From SAR324 cluster bacterium (lineage in GTDB: Bacteria; SAR324; XYD2-FULL-50-16): 64,000 nucleotides of DNA. Numbering within the stretch: position 1 is the stretch's first letter; every line of letters starts with the position of its first letter. Below, in pieces: positions 1 to 9,793 of this stretch. The stretch is from contig JANQGX010000020.1 of assembly GCA_028282885.1 (NCBI GenBank), positions 124,001 through 188,000 of the forward strand. The letters run 5' to 3'. The position numbers and the translations under genes were made by a program. The notes beneath the pieces are model-generated. The model saw only the letters and a program-made list of their open reading frames with translations. It had not been told where the DNA came from and made no database searches.

Positions 1-121
1 CCAATAGAAGTAATGCACGGGCATACAATACGGTTCGAGCAGCTCTTTTGCCTTTGGTGGAAATAGCTTCCAGATCTTTTCGTTCCTTTATTGTAAGAGT
101 GACTCTGTATCTCGGGGCCAT
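1..121 (-). CDS. IS630-family transposase, N-terminal fragment cut by window edge
   Basis: The reverse strand reads from an ATG at 121 as MAPRYRVTLTIKERKDLEAI and continues with a basic, alanine-rich stretch ending ARALLLL at the window edge. This matches the N-terminal helix-turn-helix of IS630-family transposases, which bind the terminal inverted repeats of the element. A good ribosome binding site (GGAGGAGAG) lies just upstream of the ATG. About 40 residues are visible and the catalytic DDE domain would lie outside the window, so it is not known whether the gene is intact. The right end of the element should lie between 122 and about 330, but I could not define the terminal repeat without the other end. 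Confidence 0.7.
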   Translation of the reverse strand, partial: MAPRYRVTLTIKERKDLEAISTKGKRAARTVLYARALLLL

Positions 122-350
122 ACTCTCCTCCATTTTTGGGTTGTGTCTGGAGAGGAGAATAGCACACAATTTCCATTATGCGAAGATTTAAATTTTATAT
201 TATACTGGTCGGATATGTAAGTAATAGTATTTATAAAAAACTCAAAACCTTAGAAATGCTTGAGCGGCAAAAACGTTTATAATTATACGACCGACATCGG
301 ACATGACGGATTTATAACCGGGTGAAACCATTTAATTGACAACAGAGGTG

Positions 351-1703
351 ATGATGAAAAATGCTATCCGTAACAATAGAAAGCACTTGTTTTATTATCT
401 GTTTTTGGGTCTTCTTTTATCCGGCTTGCTGTTGGCAGCCTGTGAACAAGCTGATGATGACGATGACAGCACAGTAAACACCACCGGTACAAACGCTTCT
501 GTTCCGGTGACCCTGTCGGTAAAAGCTGCCAATTCATCGGATTACTCACCGGATCAGTCGCAGATGAGATTGCACTCGACAGTGGATATCACCCCTGATA
601 CCGAATTCCATCCCACTTCCATCGCATCGGGACCACCGGAAGGATTCAGGCTGGCAATCACCGAAATCATTCTGGAGAGTACCGGGGAGGATCAAGGAAT
701 CGTCAAGCTTTTCGAGAGTAGCGAGGGAGTCGTCATCGATATTGAGGGGAGTGTTGTTGATCTCTCATCGTTGATCGGGGAAGTGGAAAACCAGGTGGAT
801 GCTTCCGGTAATGAAATCATCTTTAACATTCCTTCAGGTACCTATAATCGGCTCAATTTCAGTTTCATGCGTAAAGCCCAGATCAAGGGTTGTGTCAGAG
901 CTGTTTTCGCAGAAGACATTTCAGACGTCACCGATGCATCGGGTGACCATACCTATTGTACCCAGGCAGAGTTTTCGACCTTTAGCGGAAATAAAGGACA
1001 GAACGCCGATTTTGAAGATAAAACACCGGAGTGGATGGACTTTGATATCAATGGCCTGAATTCGTTTACCGCCGATACATCCGAGACATTTGGACTGGGA
1101 TTTCCTATTGAAAACAATCTTGTAGTGGAGGCAACAACAGATGTTCTTCAAGTGAATATGGTTATTGATTTGAACAGACTCCTGCGTTTTTACAACCGGG
1201 GCCGGTCTGATACCGGACCAAACCCCGGCCACCCAACCGATTTCAGTTACTTCTTTGATACCACTTTTCATGATTCCATTTTCGGTTTTGCAGGTGAACC
1301 AGGGCAGATCTATGGTTACTATATGAGCGCATATACATGCTGGAATGCCGATGTAATTCCGGAAGATCATATCTGTCAAGCCGATGGTTCCTGGATCGAT
1401 TTCTGGATGACGATTTTGACAGACGCTTCCGGGAATCCTCTTGTCGCGAGTTTCATGCCTGACGATGATAATATGGGAATAGTCAAGGGAACTCATCGGG
1501 ATGTGTCCGGAGATTTTGTAGTAGACAATGGGGATGGAACAATGAAAATTCGATTCAGCCTCGGAGAAGGGGATGAAGGGGCCATAATGAACTTCCCACA
1601 AAACTTGAGCGCTACTCCTGTGGGCGGCAGTATTTCAGGAGTTCAAATTGAAGGATACCAAGACTCTTATGGAACTGTATCTATTCTCAGGCGTCAGTTG
1701 TGA
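351..1703 (+). CDS. secreted lipoprotein of unknown function
   Basis: About 450 residues. The N terminus has a basic stretch, a hydrophobic helix and a lipobox ending LLAAC with the lipidated cysteine near residue 31, so the product should be an outer- or inner-membrane lipoprotein. The cysteine is followed by an acidic linker (EQADDDDDS). The mature part is rich in beta-strand-type sequence. Its first half (extensive I/V/L alternation and a conserved-looking SGTYNRLNFSF segment) recalls DUF4382-like surface proteins, but I cannot confirm the family. I chose the ATG at 351 because AGAGGTG directly precedes the ATGATG pair; an upstream TTG at 336 is also in frame. It stands alone, with the Lrp regulator converging from the other side. 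Confidence 0.75.
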   Translation: MMKNAIRNNRKHLFYYLFLGLLLSGLLLAACEQADDDDDSTVNTTGTNASVPVTLSVKAANSSDYSPDQSQMRLHSTVDITPDTEFHPTSIASGPPEGFRLAITEIILESTGEDQGIVKLFESSEGVVIDIEGSVVDLSSLIGEVENQVDASGNEIIFNIPSGTYNRLNFSFMRKAQIKGCVRAVFAEDISDVTDASGDHTYCTQAEFSTFSGNKGQNADFEDKTPEWMDFDINGLNSFTADTSETFGLGFPIENNLVVEATTDVLQVNMVIDLNRLLRFYNRGRSDTGPNPGHPTDFSYFFDTTFHDSIFGFAGEPGQIYGYYMSAYTCWNADVIPEDHICQADGSWIDFWMTILTDASGNPLVASFMPDDDNMGIVKGTHRDVSGDFVVDNGDGTMKIRFSLGEGDEGAIMNFPQNLSATPVGGSISGVQIEGYQDSYGTVSILRRQL

Positions 1704-1749
1704 AACTGAAATATCCTCCCAGCGTTGCTCACTTTAAACAGACTCACGA

Positions 1750-2256
1750 CTACTTATCGTTTGATTCGCTGGCGTCCAGGGAGAAGGCGGTGTTGCTTTT
1801 GATGGTTTTCAGGACAAAAGTGGAATTGATCGTTTGAATCCCTTCAATGCCGGTGAGACGGTTGACTATGAAATCGGAATAGTTGTCCAGACTGTCCAGG
1901 GCAATCTTGAGGATAAAGTCGTTGTCACCCGAAATCTGGTAGCACTCCAGCACTTCATCCAGCTCCAAAATCGTGCTGACGAAATTGTCCATTGATGAGA
2001 ACTGGTGAATGGCCAGGGACACGGAGACAAAAGCCAGAATTCCGATTCCCACTTTTTTTCTGTCCACCAAGGCCACAAATTTTGAAATCACCCCGGAAGT
2101 CTCCAGACGCTTTACCCTGTCCAGCATGGCAGGAGGTGAAATGCCAATTCGGGAGGCAAGTTTGGCATTGGTGATTCGTCCGTCCTTTTGGAGAATTTCC
2201 AGAATCTTGATATCTATCTCATCCAGTTTCATAGCTGATGTTTGGCTCTGTTTCAT
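1750..2256 (-). CDS. Lrp/AsnC family transcriptional regulator
   Basis: 168 residues, typical for the family. The N-terminal winged helix-turn-helix is clear (LDEIDIKILEILQKDGRITN, then LASRIGISPPAMLDRVKRLE). It is followed by a C-terminal RAM/ligand-binding domain (VLECYQISGDNDFILKIAL and the final strand after TGIEGIQTINS). Such proteins form dimers to octamers and usually sense amino acids. The gene is divergent from the acyl-CoA synthetase/indolepyruvate oxidoreductase operon, with 355 bp between them that contain a 23-bp inverted repeat over the operon promoter. Regulation of that operon, and perhaps of the downstream Liv transporter, is therefore likely but inferred. The start is the first ATG; a second ATG at codon 9 is possible. 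Confidence 0.9.
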   Translation of the reverse strand: MKQSQTSAMKLDEIDIKILEILQKDGRITNAKLASRIGISPPAMLDRVKRLETSGVISKFVALVDRKKVGIGILAFVSVSLAIHQFSSMDNFVSTILELDEVLECYQISGDNDFILKIALDSLDNYSDFIVNRLTGIEGIQTINSTFVLKTIKSNTAFSLDASESNDK

Positions 2257-2459
2257 CTGTTATTTTTTGCCTGTACCATATAGTTGTAGGTTTAATATTG
2301 CAACTCAATAGTTATCATCCCTTTCAGTCTCTAATCCTGCCATCTCTTCTTTTAATCCGGTGATTCTGCCAGATACGATGGGGTTGAACGGCATTGAGGA
2401 ATAGTGAAAGCAGTCATTCCCTCAATTCGGATTCCCGCTTGAAAAACGAAGATTTTGCC

Positions 2460-2488
2460 TTGACATTTATTAATTATATTAATAAATA
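2460..2488 (+). promoter_or_regulatory. sigma70-type promoter of the acyl-CoA synthetase-iorAB operon
   Basis: A perfect -35 hexamer TTGACA (2460-2465) is followed after 17 bp by TAAATA (2483-2488). Transcription would run toward the synthetase gene at 2612, giving a leader of about 115 nt. The promoter coincides with a perfect inverted repeat, so it is probably controlled. Confidence 0.55.
2465..2487. promoter_or_regulatory. 23-bp inverted repeat, candidate operator of the divergent Lrp-type regulator
   Basis: The arms ATTTATTAA (2465-2473) and TTAATAAAT (2479-2487) are perfectly complementary around the 5-bp centre TTATA. The dyad fills the space between the -35 and -10 boxes. Lrp/AsnC proteins bind AT-rich dyads of about this size. 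The assignment to the neighbouring regulator is inference, and AT-rich sequence produces chance palindromes more easily than average sequence. Confidence 0.45.
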
Positions 2489-2611
2489 TTCAAATATACC
2501 CTAATTAAATTATGCTATTCTGTAAATAGGTTTTATATTATACGGGAACATTCACTGCCGGCCGGAAGACCCATCACCATTGACGAAGCCGGTAAGGCTT
2601 GGGAGAGCGCC

Positions 2612-5014
2612 ATGATTACCAGTATAAACTATGAAGAGATCACAAATCTGTTTGCCACAGCGGAAGCGGACGGACGCAGTTTCTTATATGAACATGAGAC
2701 TTATCACCTTTTGAAAAACTCGGGAGCCGAGACACCACCGCTGGTTAACTTCATGGTCAAGGGTTCAAAGCAAACCGACGAGGAGTTGAATGCCATGCCC
2801 GGTGAAAAGGTGGTGTTGAAAATTGTCTCTCCCACCATCTTTCATAAAACCGATATCGGGGGGGTGAAGATTATAGAAAAACGTCCCGATCTGATTCGCT
2901 CCTCTTCCCGGCGCATGCTGGATGAAGTACCGGTTAAGTTTGCGGAGTGGATTGGTAGGAATCCCGATCTAAGACCGGATGACTACCTGGGCCTGTCCGG
3001 AGAAGACCTTGAAAACGCAATCAAATCCGATATCAAGGGAGTGCTGCTCTGCCAATTCATGCCTCCCGATTCCATGGCTTTTGGCAACGAGCTGATCGTC
3101 AGTATCAGGCGTACCCGCGAGTTTGGAATGGTGATAACGGCAGGTCTGGGTGGTACCGACACCGAACTCTACGCCCAAAGATTTAAAAAAGGGCAGGCTG
3201 TGGTTTCAGCATCAACCGAACTGACAGACGGAACCCGGTTTTTTGAGTTGTTTAAGAAAACCATTGCCTTCAAGAAACTGGCCGGGATTTCCAGGGGACA
3301 GGAACGCATTGTTTCAGATGATCAATTGATAGAGTGCTTCTCCTCTTTTATCGAGATGGCCAATACCTATTCTCCCATCAATGCCGATGCACCCTTTGTG
3401 ATTGACGAGTTGGAGATCAATCCCTTTGCCTTTACCGATTACAAAATGGTGCCTCTTGATGGCATCTGTCGATTTTCACATCCTTTTACCCTGCCGGTTG
3501 GCAGACCCGTGGAGAAAATCGAGGCTCTCCTCCATCCCAAATCCATTGCTATTATCGGTGTCTCCGATAAAAAGATGAACTTCGGGCGGATTATCCTCAA
3601 GAATATCATGGCCCAGGGATTCCCTGTTGACGGGATTACCATTCTCAAACCCGATGTCGATGCCATCGACGGGGTGAAATGTGTGGCAGGATTGTCCGAT
3701 TTGAAAGAAAAAGCGGATCTGTTCGTCGTTGCAGTCTCTGCCGCCCAGGTCCCGGATCTCATCGACGAGATCATCGATCTGGATGCAGCCAACAGCGTGA
3801 TGCTGATCCCCGGTGGATTCGGGGAGAAGAAAGGTAGCGAAGAACGTGCGGAACTGATCGTGGAAAAAATCAACAATGCCCACAAAAAGGGGGATGGCGG
3901 TCCGGTTTTTCTCGGCGGTAACAGCATGGGAGTTATCTCTCATCCCGGTAGCTATGATACGGTCTTTATTCCTGAGGAAAAACTGCCAAAACAGAAATCG
4001 GATAAAAAGAGAAATTCGGCTTTCATCAGCCAAAGCGGGGCTTTTATCATCACCCGGACCAGCAAGGTACCTCTTCTGGATCCTGCTTATCTCATGTCAA
4101 TTGGCAATCAGAACGATTTAACCATCGGGGACCTGGTCAGCTTTGTTAAAGATCTGGACCATATTGATGTGATTGCGATTTATATGGAAGGTTTTAATGA
4201 TCTGGATGGGCTCTATTTCTGTAAAGCGATCCGTCAAGCGGTTCTTAATGGCAAGCAGGTAATTTTCTACAAGGCCGGGCGAACGGCTGCGGGTAAATCT
4301 GCTACATCCGGGCATACTGCCTCTGTGGCAGGTGATTATATGGTTTGTGAGTCCTGTGTTCACCAGGCCGGGGCTGTTGTCGCCGATACTTTTACCCAAT
4401 TTGAAGACCTTTTCTGGCTGGCTACACGGTTGCATGGCAACCGGGTCAAGGGAAACCGGCTTGCTGCAGTCAGTGGCGCCGGATTTGAAGCTGTGGGGAT
4501 GGCAGACAGTATCCAGGGAGAGGATTACCAAATGGAAATGGCCGAGTTCTCGGCTGATACCAGGGAAAAACTGACCGCATTGATCAAAGCCAGCCGGCTT
4601 GATTCGCTGGTGGATGTTAAAAATCCCATGGATATTAATCCGGCAGCAAATGACCGGTTACATGCCGAAGTGGTCAGAACCCTGGCTGACGATCCCAATG
4701 TGGATGGCGTTGTGGTCGGACTGGATCCTTTGTCACCGGCAATGCAGACACTGCCGTCCGGAACCAGGGACCACGAATCGCTGGAATCAGAAGAGAGTAT
4801 TGTTAGTCTGCTTCCGGAAGTAATTGAAAATGTAGATATTCCTGTTCTTGGTGTTGTAGACGGCGGAAAATTATATGATTCTATGGTGAACGGGTTGGAG
4901 AAAAGAGGGGTCTGTGTTTTTCGATCTTCGGATCGGGCTGTCTCTTCCCTGGCCAAGTATATCAGTTTCAGGATGCATATTGAGGCAATTAGAACAGGTC
5001 AAACAAACAATTAG
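2612..5014 (+). CDS. acyl-CoA synthetase (NDP-forming), fused beta-alpha type
   Basis: 800 residues. Such enzymes turn an acyl-CoA plus ADP and phosphate into the free acid, CoA and ATP. An ATP-grasp (beta-type) domain comes first, with VVLKIVSP...HKTDIGGVK near residue 70-85 and ELEINPF near 267. A CoA-binding Rossmann domain follows from about residue 305 (LLHPKSIAIIGVS), then the succinyl-CoA-ligase-like domains (AFISQSGAF). The phosphorylated histidine is probably His568 in SGHTASVAG. The beta-before-alpha order is the reverse of the common alpha-beta fusion. The gene is 126 bp upstream of iorA, which makes arylacetyl-CoA, so this enzyme probably harvests that thioester as ATP. Substrate preference cannot be read from the sequence. 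Confidence 0.88.
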   Translation: MITSINYEEITNLFATAEADGRSFLYEHETYHLLKNSGAETPPLVNFMVKGSKQTDEELNAMPGEKVVLKIVSPTIFHKTDIGGVKIIEKRPDLIRSSSRRMLDEVPVKFAEWIGRNPDLRPDDYLGLSGEDLENAIKSDIKGVLLCQFMPPDSMAFGNELIVSIRRTREFGMVITAGLGGTDTELYAQRFKKGQAVVSASTELTDGTRFFELFKKTIAFKKLAGISRGQERIVSDDQLIECFSSFIEMANTYSPINADAPFVIDELEINPFAFTDYKMVPLDGICRFSHPFTLPVGRPVEKIEALLHPKSIAIIGVSDKKMNFGRIILKNIMAQGFPVDGITILKPDVDAIDGVKCVAGLSDLKEKADLFVVAVSAAQVPDLIDEIIDLDAANSVMLIPGGFGEKKGSEERAELIVEKINNAHKKGDGGPVFLGGNSMGVISHPGSYDTVFIPEEKLPKQKSDKKRNSAFISQSGAFIITRTSKVPLLDPAYLMSIGNQNDLTIGDLVSFVKDLDHIDVIAIYMEGFNDLDGLYFCKAIRQAVLNGKQVIFYKAGRTAAGKSATSGHTASVAGDYMVCESCVHQAGAVVADTFTQFEDLFWLATRLHGNRVKGNRLAAVSGAGFEAVGMADSIQGEDYQMEMAEFSADTREKLTALIKASRLDSLVDVKNPMDINPAANDRLHAEVVRTLADDPNVDGVVVGLDPLSPAMQTLPSGTRDHESLESEESIVSLLPEVIENVDIPVLGVVDGGKLYDSMVNGLEKRGVCVFRSSDRAVSSLAKYISFRMHIEAIRTGQTNN

Positions 5015-5070
5015 ATTTACAATTGACACTCCGAATAATCCTATTACCCAGGGGATTCTTAAAGAACATC

Positions 5071-5076
5071 TATAAT
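5071..5076 (+). promoter_or_regulatory. possible internal -10 element upstream of iorA
   Basis: A perfect TATAAT lies 65 bp before the iorA start, but there is no good -35 at 16-18 bp. A TTGACA at 5023 is too far away. It could give secondary transcription of iorAB, or be chance. Confidence 0.25.
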
Positions 5077-5140
5077 ACCGAGCGTTGTATTGATTTTTCC
5101 CCCATGTTGTTAACCGTATCGTAAGGAGATCTTGTCTATT

Positions 5141-6943
5141 ATGAAGAAAGTCTTATCAGGTAACGAAGCTATCGCCCGGGGCGTTTATGAAAATGGTGTT
5201 AAATATGCCAGCGCTTATCCCGGGACGCCCAGCACGGAAATTCTGGAGAACTTTGCCCGTTATGATGGGGTCTATGCCGAGTGGGCACCCAATGAAAAAG
5301 TGGCCATTGAATCCGCAGTCGGTGCATCCATGACCGGAGCCAGGGTATTGGCAACCATGAAACATGTCGGACTCAATGTGGCAGCCGATCCCTTTATGAC
5401 CCTTGCCTATACGGGTGTCTTCGGCGGCTTTGTGCTGATCTGCGCAGATGATCCGGGGATGCACAGTTCTCAAAATGAACAGGATAATCGCATCTATGGA
5501 CGATTTGCCCAAGTCCCCATGTTCGAACCTTCCGACAGCCAGGAATGCCTGGACATGGTAGCCGAGGCCTATGATGTCTCCGAGAATTATGATACCCCTT
5601 CCATGATTCGCATGACCACCAGAATTTCCCACTCAAAGGGGATCGTTAAGATTAATGAAGAGCCTCCCCCGGTGAGAGAGGTTCCCGGTTTTAAAAAGGA
5701 CAAGAAAAAGAATGTAATGATCCCGGCTTATGCCAGGCTGAGGCATCCCCTGGTCCTGAAAAGGGTTAAGGAACTGAAGGAATATGCGGAGAGAACCCGA
5801 TTTAATAAGGTGGAAAAAGGGGACAAGGCAGTTGGTATCATCACCAGCGGGATCTCTTATCATTATGTTAAGGAAGTCATGCCGGACGCCTCTATTCTGA
5901 AACTGGGATTGACCTACCCTCTGCCGGAGAAGATGATCAGAGAATTTGCAGACAGTGTTGATCGACTGTTTGTGGTGGAAGAGCTGGAACCGTACCTGGA
6001 AGATCAAATCCTGGCTATGGGAATCAAGGTGGAAGGCAAAAAATATTTCTCCATACTGGACGAGTTGTCACAAGATTTGGTGGCACAGGGTTTTAAGGAA
6101 GCTGGTGTCTACGACAAGGATATTCCGCAACCCATTCCCCAACCCGAAGGCACGGATATGCCCAGACCGCCTCTCATGTGTGCAGGATGTACTCACAGGG
6201 GACTGTTTGCAGCCATTAACAAACTGAAAGGAATCGTTCATAGTGACATCGGTTGCTATACACTGAGTGTATTGCCGCCTCTTGAGTCGATCGATACCAC
6301 TCTCTGCATGGGAGCCAGTATCAGCATGGCCCACGGTACGGCCAAAGCCATGGAAGTGTTGAATGTTGAGGACCAGCGCCCCGTATTCGCCACCATCGGT
6401 GATTCCACCTTCTTTCATTCGGGTATCACCAGTCTCCTGGATATCACCTATAACAAGAGTAACGTTAATATCTGTATCATGGATAATCGCACAACGGCCA
6501 TGACCGGTGCGCAACACAATCCCGGAACCGGAAAGACTCTCCAGTTGGAAGACACTATCGCCGTAGATATCGAGCAGCTTGTCAGATCGCTGGGAGTGGA
6601 ACGGGTTCGGGAAGTGGACCCATTCGATTTGAAGGGTACCATCGAAATCTTAAAGGAGGAGGCGGCTTTTAACGGTCCTTCGGTTATCCTCACGAAAAAA
6701 CCATGCGTGCAGTTGCTGAAGGGTGTTCCTCACGATTTATACAGCGTTGACGTTGATAAATGTATCGGTTGCGAAATGTGTCAGAAACTCGGTTGCCCTG
6801 CGATCTCACAAGGCGACGTGATTCCGTCCCCCAATACCAAGAAGATCAAACGACACTCGGTTATCGATGCCACATTATGTACGGGTTGCTCTCTCTGTGA
6901 ACAAGTCTGTAAGCCCGGTGCAATTCATGTTGTAAAACAATAA
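5141..6943 (+). CDS. iorA: indolepyruvate ferredoxin oxidoreductase, alpha subunit
   Basis: About 600 residues, the normal length. The enzyme oxidatively decarboxylates aryl pyruvates from transaminated aromatic amino acids to arylacetyl-CoA, reducing ferredoxin. The N terminus has the pyrimidine-binding core (LSGNEAIARG, YPGTPSTEI). A transketolase-C-like region follows, then the thiamine-diphosphate domain (PPLMCAGCTHRG, GDSTFFHSG). The C terminus carries two 4Fe-4S motifs: CIGCEMC with a fourth Cys from about residue 541, and CTGCSLC with a fourth Cys from about 580. The ATG at 5141 is preferred over an in-frame TTG at 5132, because the product then starts MKKVLSG as in homologues. AAGGAG lies 12 nt before the ATG but only 3 nt before the TTG. 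Confidence 0.93.
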   Translation: MKKVLSGNEAIARGVYENGVKYASAYPGTPSTEILENFARYDGVYAEWAPNEKVAIESAVGASMTGARVLATMKHVGLNVAADPFMTLAYTGVFGGFVLICADDPGMHSSQNEQDNRIYGRFAQVPMFEPSDSQECLDMVAEAYDVSENYDTPSMIRMTTRISHSKGIVKINEEPPPVREVPGFKKDKKKNVMIPAYARLRHPLVLKRVKELKEYAERTRFNKVEKGDKAVGIITSGISYHYVKEVMPDASILKLGLTYPLPEKMIREFADSVDRLFVVEELEPYLEDQILAMGIKVEGKKYFSILDELSQDLVAQGFKEAGVYDKDIPQPIPQPEGTDMPRPPLMCAGCTHRGLFAAINKLKGIVHSDIGCYTLSVLPPLESIDTTLCMGASISMAHGTAKAMEVLNVEDQRPVFATIGDSTFFHSGITSLLDITYNKSNVNICIMDNRTTAMTGAQHNPGTGKTLQLEDTIAVDIEQLVRSLGVERVREVDPFDLKGTIEILKEEAAFNGPSVILTKKPCVQLLKGVPHDLYSVDVDKCIGCEMCQKLGCPAISQGDVIPSPNTKKIKRHSVIDATLCTGCSLCEQVCKPGAIHVVKQ

Positions 6944-6961
6944 TTCAGGAGATCAAAAGGA

Positions 6962-7546
6962 ATGGAAAACTCAGTAAAAAATATAATTATTGTAGGCACC
7001 GGGGGACAGGGAGTAATTCTGGCAAGTGAGATTCTCGCGGATGTGGCCCTGGAATCCGGTTATGATACCAAGAAGAGCGAAATCCACGGCATGGCGCAGA
7101 GAGGCGGGGTTGTAAGCAGTCATGTACGCTATGGCAAAACGGTTGCTTCTCCCCTGATCAGTAAAAAAACCGCCGATATCTTGCTGTCTTTTGAACTGGC
7201 TGAAGCAGCCCGCTGGATTCCCTTTATTAAGGAAGAGGGAAGGGTGGTAACCAGTACCCAGAAGATCGTTCCCCCTATTGTATCTACCGGGCTGGCCAGC
7301 TATCCGGATCACGCGGAGGAAGTTCTCAAGGAGCATTCCCAAAATCCCATCATTGTCGATGCGCTGTCTATTGCCTCCGGCCTTGGAAATCCGCGTTTGG
7401 TGAATACAATCCTCCTGGGGATTATCTCCAATCTTCTGGACCTGCCGGGGGAATCCTGGAAGAAAATTGTATCCGAGCGGGTTCCGCCCAAGTTCAAGGA
7501 ACTTAATATGCAGGCCTTTGCCAAGGGACAGGAGCTGTCGGCCTAA
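6962..7546 (+). CDS. iorB: indolepyruvate ferredoxin oxidoreductase, beta subunit
   Basis: 194 residues, as usual for this gamma-type catalytic subunit that pairs with IorA. The N terminus shows the glycine-rich VGTGGQGVILASEIL motif. The family signature follows: K-S-E-I-H-G-M-A-Q-R-G-G and then VSSHVRYG. The gene starts 18 bp after iorA behind AGGAG, so the two are surely cotranscribed. No clear intrinsic terminator follows it; the next gene has its own strong promoter 32 bp downstream of the stop. Confidence 0.93.
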   Translation: MENSVKNIIIVGTGGQGVILASEILADVALESGYDTKKSEIHGMAQRGGVVSSHVRYGKTVASPLISKKTADILLSFELAEAARWIPFIKEEGRVVTSTQKIVPPIVSTGLASYPDHAEEVLKEHSQNPIIVDALSIASGLGNPRLVNTILLGIISNLLDLPGESWKKIVSERVPPKFKELNMQAFAKGQELSA

Positions 7547-7577
7547 GCAAAATTAAAGCCTCCCTTTTGGTCTTTTT

Positions 7578-7606
7578 TTGACACGTGAATAGACCGGTGC
7601 TATAAC
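7578..7606 (+). promoter_or_regulatory. sigma70-type promoter of the chemoreceptor gene
   Basis: TTGACA (7578-7583), a 17-bp spacer and TATAAC (7601-7606) form one of the best promoter matches in the window. The chemoreceptor start codon follows at 7643 behind GGGGGAGG. The -35 is preceded by a run of T on the coding strand. Confidence 0.6.
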
Positions 7607-7642
7607 GAAGTCAAATCTAAATCATATTGCGGGGGAGGCCAT

Positions 7643-9793
7643 ATGTTTAAAAAGCTCAGCTTGAAGTTGAAAATGATGATCTTCGCCCTGGGGATTGTCA
7701 TTTTTCTGATGATTCTTTCCACATTAATCGTTTCCCTGTTTATCTTCAGACAAAACCAGCAGAATGCCTATTCCTACCTCAATCAGTCAATGGGAATTGT
7801 GCAGGAGGATCTCCGCTCCAAAATCAACACCCTCAATAACCTGACTCACCAGATTGCATCGATGGAAAACCTCGATTCCAGCCTGCAAGTGATAAACATG
7901 CTGGATCCGCATCAGGAGCTTAATTTTGTGGGAAAGGAGACCTATCGAACACTTGTTGTGTCACTCTACACAATCTGCCGTGTCGCCAACGTCAACCAGG
8001 CCGCACTCTATAAGCTGAACGGCGAATTGGTGGGCTATGTGACCAAATCGGAGACCGGGATGGAACTTGGTTATCCTTTGAAGAGCGGATTTGATACCGC
8101 CTCGCTGAAGCCCGGAGAAAGTCCCGAGGAGGAATCCTGGAAGCCGGCAAATTCTGTTGAAGGAATTTCCGGGAAATATCCCGACGACATTCCGGAAGAA
8201 AACCACCAGCGATTCACTATCAACAATGGCTATCTTTCCCTGAACTCACTGGCTCCGGTTGTCACGTTAAAGTTTAATCCGGAGACCAACCAGATGGAAC
8301 CGGAGCAGATAGCTTTTGTCGAGGTAACGGAAAACCTGAACCGGTCTTTTGTGGACAGGCTGTCCAGGTTGACCGGAACCGGCTTGAATGTATTTATCGA
8401 AAGCGGATTGAGCGTCGGAAGCGTTGCCGATTACCAGGAGCTGGATTTGGGGATGTTCAAGCCTGTTGCCGCAAACTGGAAACTTGCCGACCAGAAGGTC
8501 AATCTCGGCGATCTCGATTTGGAAACCCAAAGCTATTTTCAGGCCCTGTTTCCGATTTACCATGATTCCAAATGCATCGCGGCTTTTGCAGCTCTTTACT
8601 CTACACAAATTGCCTTTGGAAACACCTGGCAGATTGTCAGGATTCTCTGTTTTGTCTTCCTGGTTTGCATCCTGGTGATCATTCCTTTTTCATACCTTTT
8701 TTCCAGTTTTCTGGCACGCCCCATGCTGAATCTGTCGGAGCTTTTAACCCTTGTGGAGGACACCGCCGATTTTTCCCGCAGGGCTGAAATCAAAAACCTG
8801 GACGAAACCGGACGCATAGCTATTGCTTTCAATGGTCTGATGACCTCGTTGCAGGAAGCCATTGGGGCGGTAAACCGGGTCATGAGTGCAGTTGCCAAGG
8901 GGGATCTGTCTGAAATAATGGAAGGGGACTTCACCGGGGAACTGACCGAATTGCAGACCCATACCAACGACTCCATTGAAATTCTTGGAAAAACCATCTC
9001 TCGTGCCGGATTGGCCTGTGGGAAAGTTGATACGACCGCCTCCCAACTGTCTCAATCAATGAAAATCATGGCCGACAGTACCATGAATCAGGCGGGTTCC
9101 ATACAGCAGATCTCCTCAACCCTGAATGTAGTCGCCGGCCAGATCAAAGCTAACAGTGAAAGTGCCGAAGAAGCGGAAAGTCTTTCCCAAAATACCATCA
9201 ATACCGTTCTCCAGGGAAATCGTCAGATGGAGGAGATGTTGCAGTCGATCAAGGAGATCAGCGAGACCAGCAGACAGGTTTCCAATATCGTTAAAGTGAT
9301 CGACGAGATAGCATTTCAAACCAATCTCCTGGCCTTGAATGCTGCGGTGGAAGCAGCCAGGGCCGGGAAATACGGCAAGGGTTTTTCTGTAGTGGCAGAA
9401 GAGGTAAGAAACCTGGCAAATCGGAGTGCCAATGCTGTCAAGGATACGGCAAATTTGATCGAGGGGTCACTTGCGAGAGTTGAAGATGGCGTCAAAAACG
9501 CTGACAAAACTGCCGCACTTCTGAATGAAATTACTGCTGAAACCGAAAAATCGGTAAGCCTGGTCAACAGTATATCTGTGGCTTCAAAAGAGCAGAGCAG
9601 GAGAATAACAGAGACCAATGCAGCCCTTGCCCAACTCAGCGAGGCGGTGCAAACGAGTTCCACGGTTTCGGAAAAGTCTGCGGTGGCAGTATTCCAATTG
9701 TCATCTCAAGCAAGGGAACTGAGAGATACCATGCAGCAGTTCAGACTCAAAGACAGTTCTCTGACTGAATCTTATCCTGTTGAAAACACTTGA
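7643..9793 (+). CDS. methyl-accepting chemotaxis protein
   Basis: 716 residues. A first membrane helix (about 11-33) is followed by a periplasmic sensor domain of roughly 290 residues, probably a double-Cache fold. A second helix lies near 330-352 ([23 protein letters not shown] in three pieces). Then come a HAMP domain and the cytoplasmic signalling coiled coil, whose hairpin tip is conserved ([20 protein letters not shown] and [16 protein letters not shown]). Alanine/glutamate-rich heptads on both sides are likely methylation regions. There is no C-terminal CheR/CheB-docking pentapeptide. The ligand is unknown. Its place between an aryl-pyruvate operon and an amino-acid transporter makes amino acids or organic acids plausible. 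Confidence 0.92.
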   Translation: MFKKLSLKLKMMIFALGIVIFLMILSTLIVSLFIFRQNQQNAYSYLNQSMGIVQEDLRSKINTLNNLTHQIASMENLDSSLQVINMLDPHQELNFVGKETYRTLVVSLYTICRVANVNQAALYKLNGELVGYVTKSETGMELGYPLKSGFDTASLKPGESPEEESWKPANSVEGISGKYPDDIPEENHQRFTINNGYLSLNSLAPVVTLKFNPETNQMEPEQIAFVEVTENLNRSFVDRLSRLTGTGLNVFIESGLSVGSVADYQELDLGMFKPVAANWKLADQKVNLGDLDLETQSYFQALFPIYHDSKCIAAFAALYSTQIAFGNTWQIVRILCFVFLVCILVIIPFSYLFSSFLARPMLNLSELLTLVEDTADFSRRAEIKNLDETGRIAIAFNGLMTSLQEAIGAVNRVMSAVAKGDLSEIMEGDFTGELTELQTHTNDSIEILGKTISRAGLACGKVDTTASQLSQSMKIMADSTMNQAGSIQQISSTLNVVAGQIKANSESAEEAESLSQNTINTVLQGNRQMEEMLQSIKEISETSRQVSNIVKVIDEIAFQTNLLALNAAVEAARAGKYGKGFSVVAEEVRNLANRSANAVKDTANLIEGSLARVEDGVKNADKTAALLNEITAETEKSVSLVNSISVASKEQSRRITETNAALAQLSEAVQTSSTVSEKSAVAVFQLSSQARELRDTMQQFRLKDSSLTESYPVENT

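Larger units (their letters stand above)
2257..2611. other. divergent regulatory region between lrp-type gene and acyl-CoA synthetase operon
   Basis: This 355-bp non-coding stretch separates two divergent genes. Its right half is strongly AT-rich (about 2461-2515) and holds the promoter and dyad listed separately. On the reverse strand a weak promoter-like pair for the regulator can be drawn (TTGCAA, 17 bp, TATGGT) but it is not convincing. I see no RNA gene in it. Confidence 0.6.

Noticed and set aside
921-1601. 226-codon reverse-strand frame
   Set aside because: Lies wholly inside the lipoprotein gene, has no ribosome binding site or family features, and the forward protein has a signal peptide and lipobox.
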